From the NCBI GenBank assembly GCA_022798035.1, contig JAAWLS010000168.1, forward strand, positions 1-5,545: DNA of 5,545 bases. The letters run 5' to 3'. The notes beneath the pieces are model-generated. The model was not told the DNA's origin, searched no databases, and worked only from the letters and a program-made list of their open reading frames with translations. Shown piece after piece: positions 1 through 5,545 of the stretch. Source of the DNA: Lachnospiraceae bacterium (GTDB taxonomy: Bacteria; Bacillota; Clostridia; Lachnospirales; Lachnospiraceae). Made by a program: the position numbers and the translations under genes. Position 1 is the stretch's first letter, and each line of letters starts with the position of its first letter.

Positions 1-319
1 ATATGATATCTCTATGTATGCTCATAAGAAAATGAAAACGACGCCGGAATCCTCCTTAGAAGTGCTCAGAGAACTTCTGCCTGTACTGGAAAGACAAGAG
101 GATTTTTCCAACGACGCGCTCTACGAGACGCTTTGCAGTTATGTGTCAGAAAAGGGCTGCAAAAACGGCTATGTGATGTGGCCGGTGAGAACCGCTGTCT
201 CCGGAAAACAGATGACGCCGGGCGGTGCCACAGAGCTCATGGAGATTCTTGGAAGGGAAGAGTCCATTGCAAGAATCAGGGCAGCGGTGGCAAAATTGGA
301 AGCGGAGATTCCAAATTAG
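1..319 (+). CDS. gltX: Glutamyl-tRNA synthetase, C-terminal part (partial, 5' end outside window)
   Basis: Glutamate-tRNA ligase charges tRNA-Glu with glutamate in the cytoplasm, using ATP. Only about the last 106 residues are present. The reading frame is open through the left edge (in phase from base 2), so the first ATG at 14 is internal and not the real start. The segment resembles the end of the alpha-helical anticodon-binding region of bacterial GltX. Visible landmarks are DISMYAHKKMKT at the left edge, then NGYVMWPVRTAVSGKQMTPGG and ELMEILGREESIARI near the end, matching the family's lWPlRxALSGxxxtPGG and lLGkeexlxRI patterns. The catalytic HIGH and KMSKS motifs would lie upstream. The gene ends in TAG, 41 bases before the helicase start, with no terminator between them. 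Whether the genome carries a second gltX paralogue cannot be judged here. Family assignment is by recalled pattern, and I am fairly sure of it. Confidence 0.88.
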   Translation, partial: YDISMYAHKKMKTTPESSLEVLRELLPVLERQEDFSNDALYETLCSYVSEKGCKNGYVMWPVRTAVSGKQMTPGGATELMEILGREESIARIRAAVAKLEAEIPN

Positions 320-360
320 AGCATATGAGCGAAAGATAGGAAACAGAGGATTTACAATTT

Positions 361-2208
361 ATGGATTTTAACAAATCTCAGGCAGAAGCAGTCAGACATA
401 CCACCGGACCTATGCTGGTATTGGCAGGTCCGGGGTCTGGCAAGACTACTGTCATCACAGAGCGGACGAAATATTTAATCACAAATCAGGGCGTTGACCC
501 ATCTCATATTCTCGTCATTACTTTTACCAAAGCAGCAGCAACAGAAATGAAAGAACGTTTTCTCCGACTCATGGGCGGAAAAAAATATCCGGTTACATTC
601 GGAACTTTTCATGCTGTATTTTTTCAGGTTCTGAAATATGCTTATGGATTTCATGGAGGCAGCATTGTCCGGGAAGAGCAGCGGTTCCAGTTTATGCGGG
701 AAATTATCCAGCACATGCAGCTGGAATATGAAGATGAGAATGAGTTTATCGGAGAACTGCTGGGGGAAATCAGTCTGGTAAAGAATACGGGAAGCTCTTT
801 AAAACATTATTATTCTAAAAATTGTGCCCAGGAAATTTTTGAGGAAATCTATCAAAGATATGACAATAGAATGAAGCAGAGCCGTTTGATTGACTTTGAC
901 GATATGCTGGTGTACTGCTATGAGCTGTTTGACCAGAGAAAGGACATTCTGGCCGGATGGCAGAAAAAGTTTCAATATATTCTGATTGACGAGTTTCAGG
1001 ATATCAACAAAATTCAATTTGAGATTGTGAAAATGCTTGCTTTGCCGGAAAACAATCTTTTTGTGGTGGGAGATGACGACCAGTCCATCTATCGTTTTCG
1101 AGGCGCTAAGCCGGAACTGATGCTGGGATTTGAAAAATGCTACCCAGATGCCGGGCGGGTGCTGCTGGATGTGAATTACCGCTCCCGAAAGGCCATTGTG
1201 GACGCATCCCTGCGGCTGATTTCTCACAATACGGAGCGATTTGAAAAGAAAATACAGGCCTGCCGTGAAGAAAAACAGAGTGGGAAAAGCCAGGCGGTCA
1301 ATTATTATTCCTGGAACGGCCAGCAGGAGGAAGGCAGAGCTATTATTGAACAGATTTTGAGAGAATGCCAAAACGGCCGAAGCTACAATGATTATGGAGT
1401 GCTGTTTCGAACCAACATTCAGCCCAGGCTTTTTATGTCCCAGCTTATGGCTTACAATATTCCTTTCCGCACGAGAGATAATATTCCAAATCTCTATGAC
1501 CACTGGATTACAAAAGATATTCTGACATACATACGTCTGGCAAAAGGAAGCAGAAGCCGCAGGGATATTCTGCAGATTATGAATCGGCCCAACCGCTATA
1601 TTACAAGAGACAGTCTGATGGAGGAGACAGTGGCTTTTGATGTGTGGGCAGATTATTTTTATGAGAAAAAACAGCATTGGGTAGCAGAACGAATTGAGCA
1701 GTTAGAAGCAGATTTGCGGGTACTGAGCCGAATCAAACCCTATGCAGCCGTCAATTATATCCGAATGGGAATTGGATATGAGGAGTATTTGAATACTTAT
1801 GCAGAATACCGGAGAATCAGCGAGGACAACCTGATTGAGATTTTAGATGAGCTGCAGGACGGCGCCAGAGAATTTCAGAGTTATGAGGCATGGTTTGCCC
1901 ATATGGAGGAATATACAAAAGAGCTGCAGCGGCAGAAAAAACAGCAGGAATCTTTGAGGGACTGTATTTCCTTGGCTACCCTTCACAGCGCTAAAGGTCT
2001 GGAATATCCTGTGGTACATATTTTGGACGTGAACGAAGAGCTGATGCCTTATAAGAAAGCAGTTTTGGATGCAGACCTGCAGGAAGAGCGGAGGATGTTT
2101 TATGTGGGAATCACCAGAGCGAAGGAGAGCCTGCATATTCACACCGTTAAGAAATATAACGGGAGAGAATCAGAGCCTTCCCGGTTTATGGCGGAAATGC
2201 AGCAGTAA
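361..2208 (+). CDS. Compact UvrD/PcrA-like superfamily 1 ATP-dependent DNA helicase
   Basis: Probable ATP-driven 3'-to-5' DNA helicase of the UvrD/Rep/PcrA family, acting in DNA repair, recombination or replication restart. The 615-residue protein shows the motifs in order: Q motif around Q7; Walker A AGPGSGKTT (22-30); motif Ia ITFTKAAATEM (53-63); Ib TFGTFHA (79-85); Walker B IDEFQD (209-214); motif III GDDDQSIYRFRGA (237-249); motif IV NYRSR (272-276); motif V TLHSAKGLE (540-548); motif VI EERRMFYVGITRAK (575-588). It ends about 25 residues after motif VI, whereas PcrA and UvrD are about 720-740 residues with a long tail. The usual GxFPH after motif V reads ELMPY. The start fits the family N-terminus (MDFNKSQAEAV) and has AGAGGA at 345-350. 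It follows gltX by 41 bases with no visible promoter, so read-through from gltX is likely. The family is certain; the exact orthologue (pcrA, uvrD or a separate paralogue) is not, so no symbol is given. Confidence 0.93.
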   Translation: MDFNKSQAEAVRHTTGPMLVLAGPGSGKTTVITERTKYLITNQGVDPSHILVITFTKAAATEMKERFLRLMGGKKYPVTFGTFHAVFFQVLKYAYGFHGGSIVREEQRFQFMREIIQHMQLEYEDENEFIGELLGEISLVKNTGSSLKHYYSKNCAQEIFEEIYQRYDNRMKQSRLIDFDDMLVYCYELFDQRKDILAGWQKKFQYILIDEFQDINKIQFEIVKMLALPENNLFVVGDDDQSIYRFRGAKPELMLGFEKCYPDAGRVLLDVNYRSRKAIVDASLRLISHNTERFEKKIQACREEKQSGKSQAVNYYSWNGQQEEGRAIIEQILRECQNGRSYNDYGVLFRTNIQPRLFMSQLMAYNIPFRTRDNIPNLYDHWITKDILTYIRLAKGSRSRRDILQIMNRPNRYITRDSLMEETVAFDVWADYFYEKKQHWVAERIEQLEADLRVLSRIKPYAAVNYIRMGIGYEEYLNTYAEYRRISEDNLIEILDELQDGAREFQSYEAWFAHMEEYTKELQRQKKQQESLRDCISLATLHSAKGLEYPVVHILDVNEELMPYKKAVLDADLQEERRMFYVGITRAKESLHIHTVKKYNGRESEPSRFMAEMQQ

Positions 2209-2236
2209 TACGGAAAAAGCTGCCCTAAAAGAGGCT

Positions 2237-2264
2237 TTGGCAATACAAAGAAAAATGATATAAT
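2237..2264 (+). promoter_or_regulatory. Predicted sigma-A-type promoter for recU
   Basis: The -35 box TTGGCA (2237-2242, five of six matches to TTGACA) is separated by 16 bp from a perfect -10 box TATAAT (2259-2264). TG one base before the -10 box also makes it an extended -10. Transcription would start near 2271, leaving a leader of roughly 24 bases before the recU ATG. It lies in the 86-bp gap between the helicase and recU, so recU need not depend on read-through from upstream. Confidence 0.72.
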
Positions 2265-2294
2265 AGAAAAATACAGGATAGAAAGGAATCTGCT

Positions 2295-2828
2295 ATGGCA
2301 ACATGGAATTCACGGGGACTGCGGGGCTCCACTTTGGAAGAATTTATCAATCTCACCAACGAAAAATATGCGGACCATGGGCTGGCGCTGATTCAGAAAG
2401 TTCCTACGCCCATTACGCCTATTCGAATTGACAAGGACAGCAGACATATCACACTTGCCTATTTTGACCAGAAGAGCACCGTAGATTATATCGGGGCAGT
2501 GCAGGGAATTCCGGTGTGTTTTGACGCCAAAGAATGTCATACAGATACATTCCCTCTTCAGAATATCCACCCCCATCAGATTCATTTTATGGAGCAGTTT
2601 GAAAAGCAGCAGGGTATCTCCTTTCTGTTGATTTACTATTCTCACAAAAATGAATTTTATTATCTGCGTCATGAGAAATTGATGGAATTTTGGAAACGCG
2701 CCCAGGAAGGCGGAAGGAAGAGCTTTCGGTATGAAGAGTTGGAATCAGAATATTTTCTTTTTTCAAAAGGCGGCATTTTAGTGCCTTATCTGGATATGCT
2801 GCAGCAGGATTTGGAAAGACGTGGTTGA
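2295..2828 (+). CDS. recU: RecU-family Holliday junction resolvase
   Basis: RecU is the Firmicutes endonuclease that cuts Holliday junctions in recombination, repair and chromosome segregation. The 177-residue protein follows the family pattern: SRGLRGSTLEEFINLTN (6-22, family NRGMxLEexiNxTN), ALIQKVPTPI (31-40), the active-site region STVDY (61-65) and CFDAKE (75-80), then TFPLQNIHPHQIHFM (85-99) and RKSFRYEELE. D64, D77 and K79 align with B. subtilis D88, E101 and K103, so one catalytic acid is Asp in place of Glu. Compared with B. subtilis RecU (206 residues as recalled), the disordered N-terminal stretch is missing and the stalk region between PTP and the active site is about three residues shorter. 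The ATG has AAAGGA at 2282-2287, seven bases upstream. In Bacillus recU sits beside ponA; here it lies between a helicase and the his genes. Family confident; activity inferred. Confidence 0.9.
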   Translation: MATWNSRGLRGSTLEEFINLTNEKYADHGLALIQKVPTPITPIRIDKDSRHITLAYFDQKSTVDYIGAVQGIPVCFDAKECHTDTFPLQNIHPHQIHFMEQFEKQQGISFLLIYYSHKNEFYYLRHEKLMEFWKRAQEGGRKSFRYEELESEYFLFSKGGILVPYLDMLQQDLERRG

Positions 2829-2853
2829 CAAACTTACCGGATTCTTATATAAT
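2825..2853 (+). promoter_or_regulatory. Predicted consensus promoter of the his operon
   Basis: A perfect -35 box TTGACA (2825-2830) and a perfect -10 box TATAAT (2848-2853) are separated by the ideal 17 bp. The -35 box contains the TGA stop codon of recU (2826-2828), so gene end and promoter overlap. Transcription should begin near 2860, giving a leader of about 100 bases before the hisZ start chosen here. Such a strong core promoter suggests that control is by repression or within the leader. Confidence 0.82.
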
Positions 2854-2863
2854 TAGGAGAAAT

Positions 2864-2893
2864 TTTAGTGTGATAATATGGTAGCATACTAAA
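2864..2893 (+). repeat. Inverted repeat in the his leader (candidate operator or hairpin)
   Basis: TTTAGTGTG (2864-2872) and CATACTAAA (2885-2893) are complementary over nine positions, with one G-U pair if read as RNA, around a 12-base spacer. The repeat starts only a few bases after the predicted transcription start. No U-run follows, so it is not an intrinsic terminator. It ends about 55 bases before the hisZ ribosome binding site, so it would not directly mask it. A repressor-binding site overlapping the start of transcription is the more likely reading, but this is inference and a chance AT-rich repeat is possible. Confidence 0.45.
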
Positions 2894-2948
2894 GTGGAAA
2901 ATGAAAGCCATAGACAAAACGGTACGGACAATCTGAGGCAGAATACAG

Positions 2949-2954
2949 AAAGGA
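2949..2954 (+). promoter_or_regulatory. Ribosome binding site deciding the hisZ start
   Basis: AAAGGA lies eight bases before the ATG at 2963. The longer in-frame alternative, a GTG at 2894, has no purine-rich site at a proper distance and lies directly against the leader inverted repeat. This favours the ATG at 2963. Confidence 0.75.
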
Positions 2955-2962
2955 CAGACAAC

Positions 2963-4150
2963 ATGGAGCGAAAACTATTACATACTCCGGAAGGGGTTCG
3001 GGATATTTATAACAGAGAGTGTGCAGGGAAATTGATTTTGCAGGAGAATCTCCATCATTTATTGAAAAAATACGGGTATCATGATATTGAGACTCCTACG
3101 TTTGAGTTCTTTGATATTTTCAGCCGTGAAATCGGAACGACGCCTTCGAAAGATTTGTACAAATTTTTTGACAGAGAGGGCAATACTTTGGTGCTGCGTC
3201 CGGATATCACCCCGTCCATTGCCAGGTGTGCGGCAAAATATTATGGAGATGAAGAATTTCCTGTTCGTCTGTGTTATATGGGCAACACCTTTATCAACAA
3301 CAGCAGTTACCAGGGAAGGTTAAAGGAGACCACACAATTAGGCGCAGAGCTGATTGGAGATAATTCTGTGTCTGCAGATGCAGAAATATTAGCTCTGGTA
3401 GTCAATGGATTGAAAGTGGCAGGCCTTCAGGAATTTCAAATTGGAGTGGGCCATGTGGACTTTTTTAAGGGACTGGTACAGGCCGCAGATTTGGAAGAGG
3501 AGACGGAGGAAGAACTTATCAATCTGATTTCTAATAAAAATTTCTTTGGGCTGGAAGAACTGCTGGATTCCCTTCATCTGTCCGGTGGATTGAGAGAATT
3601 GTTTTCCATGCTGGGAAGCGCCTGCATTTCAGAGGACAGAATCAAACATGCAAAAAGTCTGGCATCTGATTTTCCAGTAATTTTAAAGGCTGTGGAACGT
3701 TTGGAAGAATTGATGGAAGTGCTGAATTATTATGGCGTGGAGAAATATGTTTCCCTGGAGCTTGGAATGCTCAGCAGTTACCATTACTACACAGGAATTA
3801 TATTTGCCGGGTATACGTTTGGAAGCGGAGAGCCTATTGTAAAAGGCGGCCGTTATGACAACTTACTGACTTATTTTGGAAAAGACGCACCGTCCATTGG
3901 ATTTGCGGTGGTTACAGACCAGCTTTTAGCGGCTCTGGCAAGACAGAAAATAAAGATTCCTTTGGACGACAGCGGCGTTTTGATTGTGTACAGACAGGAG
4001 AAGCAGAAGGAAGCTATTTTGGAGGCGGAAAACCAGAGAAACCAGGGAAAATGCGTCTCTCTTGTAAAATTGGAAGAGAGTAAAAGCCAGGAAGAATACA
4101 TGTCCTATGCAAAACGCATGCACAAAAGTGAGACGATTTTTTTATCATGA
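2963..4150 (+). CDS. hisZ: ATP phosphoribosyltransferase regulatory subunit HisZ
   Basis: HisZ is a paralogue of histidyl-tRNA synthetase that does not charge tRNA. It binds short-form HisG to make the active, histidine-inhibited ATP phosphoribosyltransferase, the first enzyme of histidine synthesis. From the ATG at 2963 the protein has 395 residues. Visible features are the N-terminal [12 protein letters not shown] (5-16), [10 protein letters not shown] (44-53), [11 protein letters not shown] (78-88), [11 protein letters not shown] (100-110), [13 protein letters not shown] (272-284) and [12 protein letters not shown] (295-306). In HisRS the matching places read FRYE (motif 2 Arg) and RGLDYYT (histidine A motif). 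Here they read FINN and SSYHYYT, which argues for HisZ over a HisRS. About 85 residues follow the core. A GTG at 2894 would add 23 polar residues without recognisable homology and without a good ribosome site. The stop codon is ATGA-overlapped by an upstream hisG ATG, and hisG follows directly, as expected for partner subunits. Confidence 0.92.
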   Translation: MERKLLHTPEGVRDIYNRECAGKLILQENLHHLLKKYGYHDIETPTFEFFDIFSREIGTTPSKDLYKFFDREGNTLVLRPDITPSIARCAAKYYGDEEFPVRLCYMGNTFINNSSYQGRLKETTQLGAELIGDNSVSADAEILALVVNGLKVAGLQEFQIGVGHVDFFKGLVQAADLEEETEEELINLISNKNFFGLEELLDSLHLSGGLRELFSMLGSACISEDRIKHAKSLASDFPVILKAVERLEELMEVLNYYGVEKYVSLELGMLSSYHYYTGIIFAGYTFGSGEPIVKGGRYDNLLTYFGKDAPSIGFAVVTDQLLAALARQKIKIPLDDSGVLIVYRQEKQKEAILEAENQRNQGKCVSLVKLEESKSQEEYMSYAKRMHKSETIFLS

Positions 4151-4156
4151 GATTTG

Positions 4157-4162
4157 AAGGAG
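4157..4162 (+). promoter_or_regulatory. Ribosome binding site deciding the hisG start
   Basis: AAGGAG lies five bases before the ATG at 4168. The earlier in-frame ATG at 4147 overlaps the hisZ stop as ATGA but has no strong site upstream. The protein family also begins at [12 protein letters not shown], which is the 4168 start. Confidence 0.75.
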
Positions 4163-4167
4163 AGCGT

Positions 4168-4803
4168 ATGAGATATTTAACATTTGCATTGGGAAAAGGA
4201 AGGCTGGCCAAGCAGACGCTGGGAGCTTTTGAAAAAATAGGCATCACATGTCAGGAGATGAAAGATAAAGACACCAGAAAATTGATTTTTGTCAATGAAG
4301 AACTGAAGTTAAAGTTCTTTCTTTCCAAAGGTCCAGACGTACCTACCTATGTGGAGTATGGTGCAGCGGACATTGGAGTGGTTGGAAAAGACACGATTCT
4401 GGAGGAGGCAAGGAATATTTATGAAGTGCTGGATTTGGGATTCGGCAGATGCAGGATGTGCGTCTGCGGCCCTAAGGAAGCGGAAGAGCTTTTAAAACAT
4501 CACGAATTGATACGAGTCGCCACCAAATATCCCAGAATTGCGAAAGACTACTTTTATAATAAGAAACATCAGACTGTGGAAATTATCAAGTTGAACGGCT
4601 CCATTGAGCTGGCGCCTATTGTAGGACTGTCAGAAGTGATTGTGGACATTGTGGAGACTGGCTCTACATTGCGGGAAAATGGATTGAGTGTTTTGGAAGA
4701 AGTATGCCCTCTTTCTGCCCGCATGGTGGTAAATCAGGTCAGCATGAAAATGGAAAATGAACGGATTACACAATTGATACAGGATTTGAAAAAGGTTCTG
4801 TAG
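4168..4803 (+). CDS. hisG: ATP phosphoribosyltransferase catalytic subunit, short form
   Basis: HisG joins ATP to PRPP to give phosphoribosyl-ATP and pyrophosphate, the committed step of histidine synthesis (EC 2.4.2.17). With the start at 4168 it has 211 residues, the size of the short form, which lacks the C-terminal histidine-binding domain of the roughly 290-300-residue long form and needs HisZ for activity and feedback control. Motifs are [14 protein letters not shown] (4-17), the [21 protein letters not shown] stretch, [13 protein letters not shown] (117-129), and the PRPP-binding loop [14 protein letters not shown] (160-173). The upstream ATG at 4147 would add seven residues (MRFEGER) and overlap hisZ by four bases. 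If the 4168 start is right, the gap from hisZ is 17 bases. Close spacing to hisZ and hisD indicates one transcript with balanced subunit synthesis. Confidence 0.95.
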   Translation: MRYLTFALGKGRLAKQTLGAFEKIGITCQEMKDKDTRKLIFVNEELKLKFFLSKGPDVPTYVEYGAADIGVVGKDTILEEARNIYEVLDLGFGRCRMCVCGPKEAEELLKHHELIRVATKYPRIAKDYFYNKKHQTVEIIKLNGSIELAPIVGLSEVIVDIVETGSTLRENGLSVLEEVCPLSARMVVNQVSMKMENERITQLIQDLKKVL

Positions 4804-4824
4804 ATTCTGGCTTCTGAACGGGCC

Positions 4825-4831
4825 AAGGAGG
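4825..4831 (+). promoter_or_regulatory. Strong ribosome binding site of hisD
   Basis: AAGGAGG, a full match to the core Shine-Dalgarno sequence, sits seven bases before the hisD ATG at 4839. It is the strongest such site in the window and fixes the start of the truncated hisD gene. Confidence 0.85.
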
Positions 4832-4838
4832 AATTTGC

Positions 4839-5545
4839 ATGAGAATATTGAAATTGACAAAAGAAACCCAGAAAAATCTTTTGGAGGATTTGCTGCAGCG
4901 AAGCCCTAATAATTATAAGGAATATGAGGAATGTGTAAATGAAATCATAGAACAAGTGCGCACAAAAGGCGATGAAGCTGTTTTTGCTTATACCGAGCAG
5001 TTTGACGGCGCTAAGCTCACGGAAAAAGAGATTCGGGTGACAAAAGAAGAGATTCAGGAAGCCTATGGACAGATAGATGAAAAGCTTTTGGATGTTATGA
5101 AGAAATCTCTGGAAAATATCCGGATATATCATGAGAAACAAAAACAGTACAGTTGGTTTGACAGCCGGCCGGATGGAGTTATGCTGGGCCAGAAAGTGAC
5201 TGCCCTTGCCAGTGTTGGCGTCTATGTACCAGGCGGAAAAGCCGCTTATCCCTCTTCCGTTTTGATGAATGTGCTTCCAGCCAAGGTGGCCGGAGTGGAA
5301 AAAATTATTATGACAACTCCCTGCAATCGGGACGGAAGAGTTAATCCTGCAACTCTGGCGGCGGCAGACCTGGCCGGAGTAGATGAGATTTACAAAGTGG
5401 GAGGCGCCCAGGCTGTTGCGGCCCTTGCTTTTGGCACGAAATGCATACCGAAAGTAGATAAGATTGTGGGGCCTGGAAATATCTATGTGGCTCTTGCCAA
5501 AAAAGCTGTCTTTGGCCATGTGAGCATTGACTCCATTGCAGGCCC
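4839..5545 (+). CDS. hisD: Histidinol dehydrogenase, N-terminal part (partial, runs off window)
   Basis: HisD oxidises L-histidinol to L-histidine in two NAD-dependent steps (EC 1.1.1.23), ending the pathway. The frame is open from the ATG at 4839 to the right edge, giving 235 complete residues plus two bases; the family is about 430 residues, so roughly half is present. Landmarks are SVGVYVPGGKAAYPSSVLMNVLPAKVAGV from residue 125, VGGAQAVAALAFGT (187-200), and KVDKIVGPGNIYVALAKK (205-222) leading into IDSIAGP at the edge, the beginning of the family signature. Y129, Q191 and N214 align with the E. coli NAD-contacting Tyr130, Gln188 and Asn211. The zinc ligands and catalytic Glu/His lie beyond the window. 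It starts 35 bases after hisG, with no terminator or promoter seen between, so it belongs to the same operon. Confidence 0.96.
   Translation, partial: MRILKLTKETQKNLLEDLLQRSPNNYKEYEECVNEIIEQVRTKGDEAVFAYTEQFDGAKLTEKEIRVTKEEIQEAYGQIDEKLLDVMKKSLENIRIYHEKQKQYSWFDSRPDGVMLGQKVTALASVGVYVPGGKAAYPSSVLMNVLPAKVAGVEKIIMTTPCNRDGRVNPATLAAADLAGVDEIYKVGGAQAVAALAFGTKCIPKVDKIVGPGNIYVALAKKAVFGHVSIDSIAG

Noticed and set aside
14..319. Stand-alone 101-residue protein starting at 14
   Set aside because: The frame stays open through the window edge, and the residues before and after the ATG fit the end of glutamyl-tRNA synthetase, so it is an internal methionine.
799..1677. Long open frame on the - strand (292 residues) opposite the helicase gene
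   Set aside because: It lies entirely within a helicase gene with intact motifs. Its translation is a low-complexity-looking mixture with no family resemblance, and no ribosome site or promoter was evident. It is a shadow frame.
2199..2223. GCAGC / GCTGC inverted repeat at the end of the helicase gene, as a terminator
   Set aside because: The stem is only 5 bp with a 15-base loop and is not followed by a T-run.
2869..2877. Second -10-like element TGTGATAAT in the his leader
   Set aside because: No -35 box lies at suitable spacing upstream, and a perfect promoter is already present at 2825-2853.
2894..2962. N-terminal extension of HisZ from a GTG start at 2894
   Set aside because: There is no proper ribosome site, the 23 extra residues are polar without homology, and the ATG at 2963 has AAAGGA at good spacing and matches the family start.
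2860..2962. T-box riboswitch or histidine attenuator before hisZ
   Set aside because: The leader is too short, has no T-box sequence (AGGGTGG...) and no terminator hairpin. The tiny frames at 2878 (MVAY) and 2901 (11 residues) contain no histidine codons.
4734..5519. Long open frame on the - strand (261 residues) opposite hisG and hisD
   Set aside because: It overlaps the well-recognised hisD and the end of hisG on the opposite strand and shows no recognisable domain, so it is most likely a mirror of hisD codon use.

Overview
The window looks like ordinary chromosomal sequence from a low-to-moderate G+C member of the Clostridia, most plausibly Lachnospiraceae. Three things point that way: strong AGGAG-type ribosome binding sites, consensus sigma-A-like promoters, and protein families typical of Firmicutes (RecU, and the HisZ plus short HisG pair). 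This placement is inferred from protein character and gene order, not from a database search. All genes are on the + strand and closely packed. No RNA gene, insertion sequence, CRISPR array or phage gene was seen.

Layout: (1) 1-319 is the 3' end of a glutamyl-tRNA synthetase gene (gltX), cut by the window edge. (2) 361-2208 encodes a compact UvrD/PcrA-like superfamily 1 helicase of 615 residues with all expected helicase motifs but almost no C-terminal tail. (3) 2295-2828 encodes a RecU-type Holliday junction resolvase, preceded by its own good promoter. (4) 2963-4150, 4168-4803 and 4839 to the window end are hisZ, hisG and hisD, the start of a histidine biosynthesis operon. A consensus promoter (TTGACA, 17-bp spacer, TATAAT) lies just before it, with its -35 box wrapped around the recU stop codon. 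A 9-bp inverted repeat follows in the leader.

Functionally there are two blocks. The helicase and RecU are both DNA repair and recombination enzymes and may be partly co-expressed. HisZ and short-form HisG together form the histidine-sensitive ATP phosphoribosyltransferase that starts histidine synthesis. HisD carries out the last two oxidations. The order hisZ-hisG-hisD matches the front of the Bacillus subtilis his operon, so further his genes are expected downstream.

I found no convincing undescribed system. The points most worth checking are the possible operator or hairpin in the his leader, the Asp-for-Glu change and short stalk in RecU, and the missing tail of the helicase.
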